A stretch of DNA of 64,000 nucleotides from an uncultured Anaerolineales bacterium (GTDB lineage: Bacteria; Chloroflexota; Anaerolineae; Anaerolineales; UBA6663), in assembly GCA_937952305.1 (NCBI GenBank), contig CALFZO010000096.1, positions 1-64,000 on the forward strand, in the 5' to 3' direction. The first letter of the stretch is position 1. Every line of letters starts with the position of its first letter. Below are positions 9,010 through 16,913 of this stretch, in pieces. Position numbers and translations under genes: made by a program. The notes beneath the pieces are model-generated. The model worked only from the letters and a program-made list of their open reading frames with translations. It made no database searches and was not told the DNA's origin.

Positions 9010-9360
9010 TTAGAATAGGCCCCAATCCGCGCCCGCGCCCTCTTCCATCATCGACGGGTCCCACAACTCCATGCCCATCTCGATCGTCGTCGGCGCCTCG
9101 GTGACGGACGTGACCTTGTTGCGCGTCTGCTCGAGCATGGCCGGGCCATACGGGCAGAAGGGCGTCGTCAGGATCATCTTCAGCCAGGTCTTGCCGTCCG
9201 CCTGAAAGGCCAGGTCCCGCACCAGGCCGAGCTCGATGATGTTGAGGCCGATCTCGGGGTCGATGACCTCGCGCAGCGCTTCCTTGACGGTCGCCGACCG
9301 CTCCGGGTCCTGGGCCTCGGACTGCCAGACCACCTTGCTGCCCGTGCTTGTTTGTGCCAT
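9010..9360 (-). CDS. sufT: SufT/MIP18-family (DUF59) iron-sulfur maturation protein
   Basis: A 116-residue protein of the MIP18/DUF59 family. The core reads VKEALREVIDPEIGLNIIELGLV with the family DPE signature, then MILTTPFCPYGPAM with the conserved Cys in the T-x-P/F-C-P loop. Family members (SufT, PaaD, CIA2) help load [4Fe-4S] clusters on client proteins. The N-terminus MAQTSTGSK and C-terminus MMEEGAGADWGLF are short extensions. GAGGAG precedes the ATG. It lies 17 nt after sufR on the same strand, so sufR-sufT form an operon divergent from sufCBD, supporting the assignment. Confidence 0.88.
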   Translation of the reverse strand: MAQTSTGSKVVWQSEAQDPERSATVKEALREVIDPEIGLNIIELGLVRDLAFQADGKTWLKMILTTPFCPYGPAMLEQTRNKVTSVTEAPTTIEMGMELWDPSMMEEGAGADWGLF

Positions 9361-9377
9361 GTGCTCTCGTTCTCCTC

Positions 9378-10019
9378 TTAGCTGGCCGCCGAGGTGTCCT
9401 CGATGAGGGACTGGGGCCGGATGACAAACACGCACCGCTCCGCGCCGGTGAGCACGCAGTTTGTCTTTTCGACGTCGGCGTCCAGCACCTGCCGGATGAC
9501 GGCCTGGTCGATGGTGCAGATCTCCGGATGGCGCTGGCCGATGCGGACGTAGGGGCAATTGTACTCGGTCAGCTGGATGGTCTCGCCGACGCGGTTCCAC
9601 TTGGCCATGAAGCCCTCGGCCCCCAGCATCTGCACGAGCAGCTCCATCTTCTCTTCCAGGCTGCGGCCGTGCATGCGCTGGGCGTACTCGGCCACCATGC
9701 CCTCCGCCATGCCCGTAAAGATGTTCTCGATGACATTGGGGGACAGGGAGGCCTTCAGCTCATCCAGCAGGCGCTCGCTGAATTGGAAGTACTTGGCCGG
9801 GAAGCGCTCCTGGGCGGCGTCGGTGAGCGAGTAGGCCAGGTGCGGGCGGCCGACGCCGCGGCGCACCTCCACCGAGCGCAGCAGGCCGTCGGCCTGGAGC
9901 GCCGAGACATGGTGGCGCACCGAAACCGCCGAGATGCCCAGCGTTTCGGCCAGCTCGGCGATGGTCGCCTGGGTGTTGGTGCGGATGTGCCGCAGGATGT
10001 GTTCGCGCGTCGTGCTCAT
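9378..10019 (-). CDS. sufR: SufR-like iron-sulfur-sensing transcriptional regulator
   Basis: A 213-residue DeoR/ArsR-like winged-helix regulator. Residues 4-60 form the HTH (TIAELAETLGISAVSVRHHVSAL, wing RRGVGRPHLAY). The C-terminal half has four Cys: C155 (YNCPY), C168, C188 and C196, with C155-x12-C168 followed by the later pair. SufR proteins bind a cluster through Cys in this region and repress suf genes when the cluster is present. The start at 10019 is supported by the divergent promoter: TATAAT lies only 15 nt upstream, giving a very short leader. Divergence from sufC makes autoregulation and suf control likely. Confidence 0.88.
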   Translation of the reverse strand: MSTTREHILRHIRTNTQATIAELAETLGISAVSVRHHVSALQADGLLRSVEVRRGVGRPHLAYSLTDAAQERFPAKYFQFSERLLDELKASLSPNVIENIFTGMAEGMVAEYAQRMHGRSLEEKMELLVQMLGAEGFMAKWNRVGETIQLTEYNCPYVRIGQRHPEICTIDQAVIRQVLDADVEKTNCVLTGAERCVFVIRPQSLIEDTSAAS

Positions 10020-10034
10020 AGACAATCCGCCCGA

Positions 10035-10063
10035 ATTATAGCGAGATTCGGAGATACTGTCAA
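10035..10063 (-). promoter_or_regulatory. Consensus promoter for sufR-sufT
   Basis: On the minus strand TTGACA (10063-10058) and TATAAT (10040-10035) are both perfect consensus boxes, with a 17-nt spacer. Confidence 0.88.
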
Positions 10064-10093
10064 TAAAAACGATATTTATATGAATTATTGACA
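10058..10093. promoter_or_regulatory. Inverted repeat spanning both -35 boxes, candidate SufR operator
   Basis: TGTCAATAA at 10058-10066 and TTATTGACA at 10085-10093 form a perfect 9-bp inverted repeat around an AT-rich 18-bp centre. The arms contain the -35 hexamers of both divergent promoters plus three further matching bases. A dimer bound here would block both directions. The SufR link is an inference from position. Confidence 0.6.
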
Positions 10094-10117
10094 CTAGCGG
10101 GAGGCGGGTGCTATAAT
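10088..10117 (+). promoter_or_regulatory. Consensus promoter for the suf operon
   Basis: TTGACA at 10088-10093 and TATAAT at 10112-10117, spacer 18 nt, both perfect. The predicted leader to the sufC ATG is about 65 nt and ends in AAGGAG. Confidence 0.9.
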
Positions 10118-10189
10118 CTCGGCGCACGGGAAGATTGACTCCGCTCAACATCCGCGCTGAAGCGCGTCTTCGCAAGGAGAACCTATTCC

Positions 10190-10966
10190 ATGACCGCCGT
10201 CCTTGAAATCCGCAACCTGCACGTCTCGGTTGAGGATAAGCCCATCATCAAAGGCCTGAATCTGACGATCCGCCAGGGCGAGATCCACGCCCTGATGGGG
10301 CCGAACGGCACCGGCAAGTCGACGCTGGCCTACACGTTGCTGGGCCACCCCAACTACACCGTCACCGCCGGCCAGATGATCTTTAAGGGCGTTGACCTGC
10401 TGGAGCTGGAGCCGGACGAGCGCGCGCGCCTGGGCTTGTTCCTGGCCTTCCAGTATCCGGTAGCCATTCCGGGTGTCTCGGTGGCCAACTTCCTGCGCAC
10501 AGCTATCAATTCCCGCCGGCGCGCCAACAACCCGGACGACAAGGGCATCTCGATCCCTGAGTTCCGCAAGCTGCTCAAGGGCAAGATGGACCTGCTGCAG
10601 ATGCAGCACGATTTCGCCGGCCGCTACCTGAACGACGGCTTCTCCGGCGGCGAGAAGAAACGCGCCGAGATCCTGCAGCTGGCCACCCTGGAGCCTGAGA
10701 TCGCGGTGCTGGACGAGACCGACTCCGGTCTGGACATCGACGCGCTGCGCATCGTGGCCTCCGGCGTCAACACGCTGGCCGGGCCGAAGCTGGGCGTGCT
10801 GGTGATCACCCACTACCAGCGCATCCTGACCTATATCAAGCCGCAGTTCGTGCACATCATGATGGGCGGCCGCATCGTCGAGTCCGGCGGCGCCGACCTG
10901 GCCTTGCATCTGGAAGAGCACGGCTACGATTGGGTGCGCGAGAAGTATTCCGAGAAGACGGAGTAG
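10190..10966 (+). CDS. sufC: Fe-S cluster assembly ATPase SufC
   Basis: A 258-residue ABC-type ATPase that drives conformational change in the SufB-SufD scaffold in the cytoplasm. Walker A GPNGTGKST is at 37-45, the Q-loop at AFQYP, the signature FSGGEKKRAEI near 146, and Walker B IAVLDETDSGLDID near 172. The DETDSGLD form, rather than DEPTSGLD, is typical of SufC. The switch His is in VITHYQRIL. AAGGAG lies 10 nt upstream. It is the first gene of the rightward suf operon and ends 5 nt before sufB. Confidence 0.97.
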   Translation: MTAVLEIRNLHVSVEDKPIIKGLNLTIRQGEIHALMGPNGTGKSTLAYTLLGHPNYTVTAGQMIFKGVDLLELEPDERARLGLFLAFQYPVAIPGVSVANFLRTAINSRRRANNPDDKGISIPEFRKLLKGKMDLLQMQHDFAGRYLNDGFSGGEKKRAEILQLATLEPEIAVLDETDSGLDIDALRIVASGVNTLAGPKLGVLVITHYQRILTYIKPQFVHIMMGGRIVESGGADLALHLEEHGYDWVREKYSEKTE

Positions 10967-10971
10967 CCCGG

Positions 10972-12375
10972 ATGTCGACCCAAAACGAAGAACTGGCCAA
11001 GCTCAGCGAATATAAATACGGCTTCCGGGACGACGTTCAATACACCTTCCGCTCGCGCCAAGGCCTGAACGCGGAGGTGGTCACCGAGCTCTCGCGCATG
11101 AAGGGCGAGCCGCAGTGGATGCTGGACTTCCGCTTGAAGGCGCTGGACGTCTTCAACAAGAAGCCCATGCCCACCTGGGGCGGGGACATCCAGCTCAATT
11201 TCGACGAGATCACCTACTACACCCGGCCGTCCGATAAGACCGAGGCCAGCTGGGACGACGTGCCGGCCGATATCAAGAATACCTTCGACAAGCTCGGCAT
11301 CCCCGAGGCGGAGCGCAAGTTCCTGGCCGGCGTCGGCGCCCAGTACGAATCCGAGATGGTCTATCACAGCGTCCAGAAGCACCTGGAAGAGCAAGGCGTG
11401 ATCTTCCTGAGCTCGGACGACGGCCTGCGCCAGCACCCGGACCTGTTCCGCGAGCATTTCGGCAAGGTCATCCCGCCCACCGACAACAAGTTCGCGGCCT
11501 GCAACAGCGCGGTCTGGTCGGGCGGGTCGTTTGTGTACGTCCCCAAGGGCGTGAAGGTGGAGATGCCGCTGCAGGCTTACTTCCGGCTGAACGCCGAGGG
11601 CACCGGCCAGTTCGAGCGCACCTTGATCATCGTGGACGAGGGCGCCCAGGTGCATTACGTGGAAGGCTGCACGGCCCCCACCTATTCACGCGACTCGTTC
11701 CACTCCGGGGTGATCGAGATCATCGTCAAGCAGGGCGCGCGCTGCCGCTACTCCACCATCCAGAACTGGTCCAGCAACGTCTACAACCTGGTCACCCAGC
11801 GCGCGGTGGTGCACGCCGGCGCGACCATGGAATGGGTGGACGCCAACCTGGGCTCCAAGCTGACGATGAAATACCCGTCCTGCTACCTGGTGGGCGAGGG
11901 CGCGCACGGCGAGATCCTGTCGATGGCCTTCGCCGGGCCGGGCCAGCACCAGGATACCGGCGGCAAGATCATCCACGGCGCCGCCAACACCTCCAGCAAG
12001 ATCACGTCCAAGTCCATCAGCAAGAGCGGCGGGCGCGCCTCCTACCGCGGTCTGCTCAAGGTCTATAAGGGCGCGCACGGCGTCAAGTCCAGCGTCGTCT
12101 GTGACGCCTTGCTCATCGACGACCAGAGCCGCTCCGACACCTACCCGGTGATCGAGATCGACGAAGACGACGTGACCATCGGCCACGAGGCGTCCGTCTC
12201 CAAGGTCGGCGAGGACCAGCTCTTCTATCTGATGAGCCGCGGCCTGGACGAGGAAGCCGCGACGTCGATGGTGGTGTCTGGCTTCATCGAGCCCCTGGTC
12301 AAGGAGCTGCCGATGGAGTACGCGCTGGAGATGAACCGCCTGATCCAGCTGCAGATGGAAGGCAGCGTCGGCTGA
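10972..12375 (+). CDS. sufB: Fe-S cluster scaffold protein SufB
   Basis: A 467-residue scaffold subunit of the SufBC2D complex. The start at 10972 gives MSTQNEELAKLSEYKYGF, a standard N-terminus, and sits 5 nt after the sufC stop. The beta-helix core contains KFAACNSAVWSGGSFVYVPKGV and VHYVEGCTAPTYSRDSFHSG. The conserved sulfur-acceptor Cys is in SSVVCDALLIDDQSRSDT. DEDDVTIGHEASVSKVGEDQ carries the C-terminal motif used for the SufC/SufD interface. Length and motifs are normal for the family. Confidence 0.97.
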   Translation: MSTQNEELAKLSEYKYGFRDDVQYTFRSRQGLNAEVVTELSRMKGEPQWMLDFRLKALDVFNKKPMPTWGGDIQLNFDEITYYTRPSDKTEASWDDVPADIKNTFDKLGIPEAERKFLAGVGAQYESEMVYHSVQKHLEEQGVIFLSSDDGLRQHPDLFREHFGKVIPPTDNKFAACNSAVWSGGSFVYVPKGVKVEMPLQAYFRLNAEGTGQFERTLIIVDEGAQVHYVEGCTAPTYSRDSFHSGVIEIIVKQGARCRYSTIQNWSSNVYNLVTQRAVVHAGATMEWVDANLGSKLTMKYPSCYLVGEGAHGEILSMAFAGPGQHQDTGGKIIHGAANTSSKITSKSISKSGGRASYRGLLKVYKGAHGVKSSVVCDALLIDDQSRSDTYPVIEIDEDDVTIGHEASVSKVGEDQLFYLMSRGLDEEAATSMVVSGFIEPLVKELPMEYALEMNRLIQLQMEGSVG

Positions 12376-12445
12376 AAATGAAGGCTGCGCGCCGGAGGCC
12401 GGCTGGGCGCCCGCCGGCAATCGTCGTTCGCCTGTAGAAACTCCT

Positions 12446-13852
12446 ATGGCTATCACCGAAACTTCCACCAAACCCGTGCCCGCTAACGGCACGCCCTATC
12501 CGCGCACGATCATCACCACCGGCCGCAAGAAGGACGAGCCGGCCCAGGCCGATTTGCCCGTCAGCCGCGCGGACGTCCTGGCCGCTTCCAAGTTCAAGCG
12601 CGACCCCGACTGGTACGCGCGCCGGCGCTTGGCGGCCCTCAAGCAGTACCAGGCCACGCCGATGCCGGCGCTCACCGATGAGGCCTGGCGCCGCACCGAC
12701 CTGCGCGGCTTCAAGTGGGGCGAGGTCGTCTTCCCGCACCAGGCCCCGCGCGCCGATAAGGCCGCGCGCATCCCGGCTTCGCTGCTCAAGCCGCTGGCCG
12801 GCCGCGCGCAGGGCGGCCAGTTGGTGACGGTCGGCGGCCAGACCGAGCGCTACGAGCTCAACGCCGCGCTGAAAAAGCAGAAGGTCATCTTTACGGACTT
12901 CTTCACCGCCGCCAAGAAGTACCCGGACCTGGTCAAGAAGCACCTCGCCAAGGTGGTGCCCATCCGCGAGGGCAAGTTTGCGGCCCTGGCCGAGACGCTG
13001 GCCGATTATGGCCTGTTCATCTACGTCCCCAAGGGGGCCCAGCTGGCGCTGCCGTTGCACTCGGTGGCCTGGCTCAGCGGCGCCGCGCACTTTGGCCGCG
13101 TCCTGATCGTGGTGGACGATGGCGCCTCGGCCACGGTGGTCCACGAGACCGCGTCGCCGGGCTCGGCGCACGCCCGCGCCGCCCTGCATGCCGCCACCGT
13201 CGAGGTGAGCGTCGGCAAGCGCGCCCACCTGACCTTCGTCGAACTGCAGTCGCTGGGCGAGCACGTCTGGAACTTCACCCATGAGCGCGTGCGCGTCGGC
13301 CGTGACTCCAAGGTGGACTGGATCTTTGTGGCCCAGGGTTCGCGCCTGACCAAGAACTTCTCCGAGATCGACCTGGACGGCGAGGGCGCCACCGGCAAAA
13401 TGTCCGGCTACTACTTCACCGACGGCGAGCAGCACTTGGACCATGACACGCAGCAGAACCACAACGCGCCGCTGACCACCAGTGACCTGCTGTTCAAGGG
13501 CGCGCTGAAGGACAAGAGCCGCTCGGTCTGGCAGGGCATGATCTACGTCGCGCCCGGCGCCCAGAAAACCGACGGCTACCAGGCCAACCGCAACCTGGTG
13601 CTCAGCCCGGCGGCGCGCGCGGACTCGATCCCGGGCCTGGAGATCATGGCCGACGACGTGCGCTGCACGCACGGCGCCACCGTGGGCCAGCTGGAGCAGG
13701 AGCACATCTTCTACCTGATGGCGCGCGGCCTGAGCCGCCGCGAGGCGGAGCGCCTGCTGGTGGACGGCTTCTTCGACCCGATCTTGCAGCGCATCCCATT
13801 CGAGGGCGTGCGCGAGCGCCTGAAGCGCTCGATCGAAGCCAAGATGGGCTGA
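12446..13852 (+). CDS. sufD: Fe-S cluster assembly protein SufD
   Basis: A 468-residue SufB paralogue forming the other half of the scaffold. The C-terminal domain has the SufD motif DDVRCTHGATVGQLEQEHIFY, including the His reported to matter for cluster formation at the SufB-SufD interface. FIYVPKGAQLALPLH marks the start of the beta-helix. The N-terminal helical region (about 45-130) is Lys/Arg-rich. It starts 70 nt after sufB with only a weak SD, so translation may depend on the upstream genes. Confidence 0.95.
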   Translation: MAITETSTKPVPANGTPYPRTIITTGRKKDEPAQADLPVSRADVLAASKFKRDPDWYARRRLAALKQYQATPMPALTDEAWRRTDLRGFKWGEVVFPHQAPRADKAARIPASLLKPLAGRAQGGQLVTVGGQTERYELNAALKKQKVIFTDFFTAAKKYPDLVKKHLAKVVPIREGKFAALAETLADYGLFIYVPKGAQLALPLHSVAWLSGAAHFGRVLIVVDDGASATVVHETASPGSAHARAALHAATVEVSVGKRAHLTFVELQSLGEHVWNFTHERVRVGRDSKVDWIFVAQGSRLTKNFSEIDLDGEGATGKMSGYYFTDGEQHLDHDTQQNHNAPLTTSDLLFKGALKDKSRSVWQGMIYVAPGAQKTDGYQANRNLVLSPAARADSIPGLEIMADDVRCTHGATVGQLEQEHIFYLMARGLSRREAERLLVDGFFDPILQRIPFEGVRERLKRSIEAKMG

Positions 13853-13874
13853 GGCGCCGGCCGGTTGGATTAAA

Positions 13875-14114
13875 ATGCGCCGATCCAAGTTCAGCCCCGG
13901 AGAACGGGTGGAAGTTCGCTGCCATCACGGCCAAGGCGGCCAGATCCAGCACGGCTGGGTGGCGGGTGAGGTCGTGCAGGCGGATCAGCGCATGGCCGCC
14001 ATCCGCTTCGCCGTCGACGTGTATTCCAGCAATGGCTGGCTCATACCGGAACGGATCTTGTGGTGCGCGCACGGCTCGCCCAACCTGCGCCGCCCGGCGC
14101 CGGAGGCGGCTTGA
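13875..14114 (+). CDS. Small unknown protein encoded inside the suf operon
   Basis: A 79-residue basic protein starting 22 nt after sufD. The sequence reads as a small beta barrel: FSPGERVEVRCHHG, GWVAGEVVQAD, MAAIRFAVDVYSSNGWLIPE, ERILWCAHGS. The G-x-x-V-x-G-x-V-x-x-A layout resembles SH3-like or KOW-type modules. It has Cys and His residues (CHH near 17, CAH near 65) that could bind metal, but no known motif. Its position between sufD and the rhodanese gene suggests a role in the same operon. An antisense frame overlaps it, so the call rests on spacing, strand and composition. Confidence 0.62.
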   Translation: MRRSKFSPGERVEVRCHHGQGGQIQHGWVAGEVVQADQRMAAIRFAVDVYSSNGWLIPERILWCAHGSPNLRRPAPEAA

Positions 14115-14258
14115 GCGGGGCGGGGCGCTCCCAGGTCTGCCTGTGTAGCGGCGCAGACGGGCCGCGGTAGGCGGCGGCTCGTCTGCGGACCCGCGCGCCT
14201 ACGCGTCAACCTCGCCCGCATCTCCCGGAAACTGCTTGCCCAATTGAGGTGGAATGTC

Positions 14259-15107
14259 ATGAGCACCGCTTACGCCCGTCCTGATTTCCTGGTCGACACG
14301 CACTGGGTGGCCGATCACGCCCACGATCCCGGCGTCCGCATCGTCGAATCCGATGAGGACATCCTGCTCTACGATCAAGGCCATGTCCCCGGCGCGGTCA
14401 TGATCGACTGGATCCAGGACCTGAACGACCGCGTCCGCCGTGACTACCTGGACCGGGCCGGCTTTGAGGCGCTGCTGTCCGCCAAGGGGATCGCCAACGA
14501 CACCACCGTGGTCTTCTACGGCGACAAGAACAACTGGTGGGCCTGCTACGCCTTCTGGGTCTTCCAGCTCTTCGGCCACACCCACGCCAAGATCATGAAC
14601 GGCGGCCGCAAGAAGTGGGTGGACGAGGGGCGGCCGCTCTCCAAGGAAGTGCCGACCTATCCACGGACCGCCTACAAGGCCCAGGAGCGGGCCGATTACA
14701 AGATCCGGGCCTTCCGCGACCAGGTGCTGACGCACGTGCAGGCGCGCGGCCCGCTGGTGGATGTGCGCTCGCCCAAGGAGTACACCGGCGAACTGCTCCA
14801 CATGGAGCAGTATCCCCAGGAAGGCGCGCTGCGCGGCGGGCACATCCCCGGCGCCCGCAGCATCCCGTGGGCGCGCGCCGTGGCCGACGACGGCACCTTC
14901 AAGTCGGTCGAAGAGCTCAAGCAGATCTACGAGGTCGAGAACGGTCTGGCGCCGGATCAGAACGTCATCGCCTATTGCCGCATCGGCGAGCGCTCCTCGC
15001 ACACCTGGTTCGTGCTGACGTATCTGCTCGGCTATCCGAACGTCCGCAACTACGACGGCTCGTGGACCGAGTGGGGCAACCTGGTCGGGGCGCCCATCGA
15101 GAAGTGA
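14259..15107 (+). CDS. Thiosulfate sulfurtransferase (two-domain rhodanese)
   Basis: A 282-residue protein with two rhodanese domains. The N-terminal, inactive domain spans about 8-125 (DTHWVADHAHDP, GHVPGAVMIDW). The C-terminal catalytic domain spans about 150-275, with active-site Cys in the loop CRIGERSSHTWF. The CR-x-G-E-R-S form is typical of thiosulfate sulfurtransferases of the CysA/SseA group. The ATG at 14259 is preferred over an upstream in-frame TTG because GAGGTGG lies 6 nt before it. In the suf operon it probably supplies or handles sulfane sulfur for SufS/SufU. Confidence 0.92.
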   Translation: MSTAYARPDFLVDTHWVADHAHDPGVRIVESDEDILLYDQGHVPGAVMIDWIQDLNDRVRRDYLDRAGFEALLSAKGIANDTTVVFYGDKNNWWACYAFWVFQLFGHTHAKIMNGGRKKWVDEGRPLSKEVPTYPRTAYKAQERADYKIRAFRDQVLTHVQARGPLVDVRSPKEYTGELLHMEQYPQEGALRGGHIPGARSIPWARAVADDGTFKSVEELKQIYEVENGLAPDQNVIAYCRIGERSSHTWFVLTYLLGYPNVRNYDGSWTEWGNLVGAPIEK

Positions 15108-15123
15108 CCCACTTGCCGGTGGA

Positions 15124-15156
15124 CAGTGACCAGTGGCCCCGCGCCACTGGTCACTG
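15124..15156. repeat. Perfect 13-bp stem-loop between rhodanese and sufU-like 1
   Basis: CAGTGACCAGTGG at 15124-15136 pairs perfectly with 15144-15156 around a 7-nt loop. No T-run follows, so it is not a classical terminator. The flank contains TCACTGATC (15165-15173), a 9-mer also found in the G-poor tract inside carB. It may be an RNA stability element or a small dispersed repeat. Confidence 0.6.
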
Positions 15157-15178
15157 ACGGCTGTTCACTGATCCCGCC

Positions 15179-15571
15179 ATGCCCACCCGCCAAGAATCCA
15201 TCGACTTCATCCTGGACCACTACGAGCACCCGCGCCATCGCGGCACGTTGGACCACGCCGACCTGGTTCTGCGCGGCGGCAACCCCGGCTGCGGGGATGT
15301 GGTCACGTACTACCTGAGGCTGGACGGGGACGCCCGCGTGGCCGACGTGGCCTTTGAGGGCGAGGGCTGCACCATCAGCCAGGCGGCCGCCTCGGTCGTC
15401 ACCGACCTGATCCTGGGCCGGACGCTGGCCGAGATCGCGGCGCTGGATCAGAACACGCTGCTCGAACAGCTTGGCCGCGAGGTGGTCTCCACCCGCCTCC
15501 GCTGCGCCACCTTGGCGCTCAACACGCTCAAATCGGCCGAACAGCCGCGCCGCGCCGGACTGGGCGCGTGA
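15179..15571 (+). CDS. SufU/IscU-like scaffold or sulfur-transfer protein 1
   Basis: A 130-residue NifU_N-fold protein. The three family Cys are present: C38 in NPGCGD (with D40), C64 in GEGCTIS, and C109 in RLRCATLAL. The residue before the last Cys is Arg, as in SufU, not the His of IscU. The spacing C64 to C109 (45 residues) is IscU-like and lacks the roughly 20-residue insertion of Bacillus-type SufU. It begins without a visible SD, 71 nt after the rhodanese gene, and ends 29 nt before sufS. It is more diverged in sequence than the second copy. Likely role: accepting persulfide sulfur from SufS. Confidence 0.88.
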   Translation: MPTRQESIDFILDHYEHPRHRGTLDHADLVLRGGNPGCGDVVTYYLRLDGDARVADVAFEGEGCTISQAAASVVTDLILGRTLAEIAALDQNTLLEQLGREVVSTRLRCATLALNTLKSAEQPRRAGLGA

Positions 15572-15586
15572 AAGGCCGCTCGGTGT

Positions 15587-15592
15587 TATGAT
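15587..15592 (+). promoter_or_regulatory. -10-like box, candidate internal leaderless promoter of sufS
   Basis: TATGAT followed by exactly 8 nt and the sufS ATG; no SD is present. This matches the spacing of leaderless transcripts. No -35 box is evident. Confidence 0.4.
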
Positions 15593-15600
15593 TGCCGCCG

Positions 15601-16842
15601 ATGTCTGAACTGCCTCACCGCACCATCGCCCAGTGCCGGGCCGATTTCCCCATCCTGCAGCGCGAAGTCCATCCGGGGGTGCCGCTGGTCTACCTGGACT
15701 CGACCGCCACCGCCCAGAAGCCCGAGCACGTGATCGCGGCCATGGACCGCTACTACCGCCGGTCCAACGCCAACGTCCATCGCGGCATCCACGCCCTGGC
15801 CGAGGAGGCCACGGCCCTGTATGAAGCCGCCCGCGACCGCGTGCAGCACTTCATCAACGCCCGCACGCGCAAAGAAGTCATCTTCACGCGCAACGCCAGC
15901 GAGGCTATCAACCTGGTGGCCCAGACGTGGGGCCGTCGCACGATCAGGTCTGGGGACCTGATCGTGCTTACGGAGATGGAGCACCACTCCAACCTGGTGC
16001 CCTGGCAGATGCTGGCCGCCGAGACCGGCGCCCGGCTGGAGTTCATCCCGGTCACCGACGCCGGCGAGCTGGACCTGGCCGAGTTCGAACGCCTGCTGGC
16101 GCGGGCGCCCAAGCTGGTGGCGCTGACGCACATGAGCAACGTGCTCGGCACCATCAACCCGGTCCGCGCCATCGCGGCCCAGGCGCACGCCGCGGGCGCC
16201 CTGGTGCTGGTGGACGGCGCGCAGTCGGTGCCGCACTTCGCCGTGGACGTGCAGGCGCTGGACGTGGACTTCCTGGCCTTCTCCAGCCACAAGATGTGCG
16301 GGCCGACCGGTATCGGCGTGCTGTGGGGCCGGCAAAGCCTGTTGGAGGCCATGCCGCCGTTCCTGGGCGGCGGCGACATGATCAAGCGCGTCTACCTGCG
16401 CGAGTTCAAGACCGCCGATCTGCCGTACAAGTTCGAAGCCGGCACGCCGGCCATTGCCGAGGCGGTGGGCTTGGGCGCGGCCGTGGAGTATCTCGAGTCG
16501 ATCGGCCTGGACGCCATCGCCCAGCACGAGCACGCGCTCACGGCCTATGCGCTGGAGCGGCTGGAGGAAGTGCCGGGCGTCACGGTGTACGGCCCGCCGG
16601 CCGAGAAGAAGGGCGGGGTGGCCGCCTTCACGCTGGACGGCGTGCACCCGCACGATATCGCCCAGGTGTTGGACCGGCACGGCGTGGCTGTCCGCGCCGG
16701 CCACCACTGCGCCATGCCCCTGCACGACCGTTTCAACCTGCCGGCCTCGGCCCGCGCCAGCTTCTACCTGTACAGCACGCCGGCCGACGTGGACCGGCTG
16801 GTGGACGGGCTCTACCAAGTGAAAAAGCTGTTTGGAGAGTGA
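15601..16842 (+). CDS. sufS: Cysteine desulfurase SufS
   Basis: A 413-residue class-V aminotransferase fold (group II cysteine desulfurase). It removes sulfur from L-cysteine to form a Cys persulfide for cluster assembly. The PLP Lys is K231 in SSHKMCGPTG. The substrate-binding region begins YLDSTATAQKP. The catalytic Cys is C370 in AGHHCAMPLHDRF, on the short loop typical of SufS rather than IscS. NANVHRGIHALAEEAT is a further family motif. ATG 15601 is chosen over an in-frame TTG three codons upstream. It is flanked on both sides by SufU-like genes. Confidence 0.96.
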   Translation: MSELPHRTIAQCRADFPILQREVHPGVPLVYLDSTATAQKPEHVIAAMDRYYRRSNANVHRGIHALAEEATALYEAARDRVQHFINARTRKEVIFTRNASEAINLVAQTWGRRTIRSGDLIVLTEMEHHSNLVPWQMLAAETGARLEFIPVTDAGELDLAEFERLLARAPKLVALTHMSNVLGTINPVRAIAAQAHAAGALVLVDGAQSVPHFAVDVQALDVDFLAFSSHKMCGPTGIGVLWGRQSLLEAMPPFLGGGDMIKRVYLREFKTADLPYKFEAGTPAIAEAVGLGAAVEYLESIGLDAIAQHEHALTAYALERLEEVPGVTVYGPPAEKKGGVAAFTLDGVHPHDIAQVLDRHGVAVRAGHHCAMPLHDRFNLPASARASFYLYSTPADVDRLVDGLYQVKKLFGE

Positions 16843-16913
16843 CGGCGGCCGAAAGACGGAAGACGAAGCCCCGCCCCGTTCGTCCTTCGCCCTTTGGCCC
16901 GGCGTCCGCTGCT

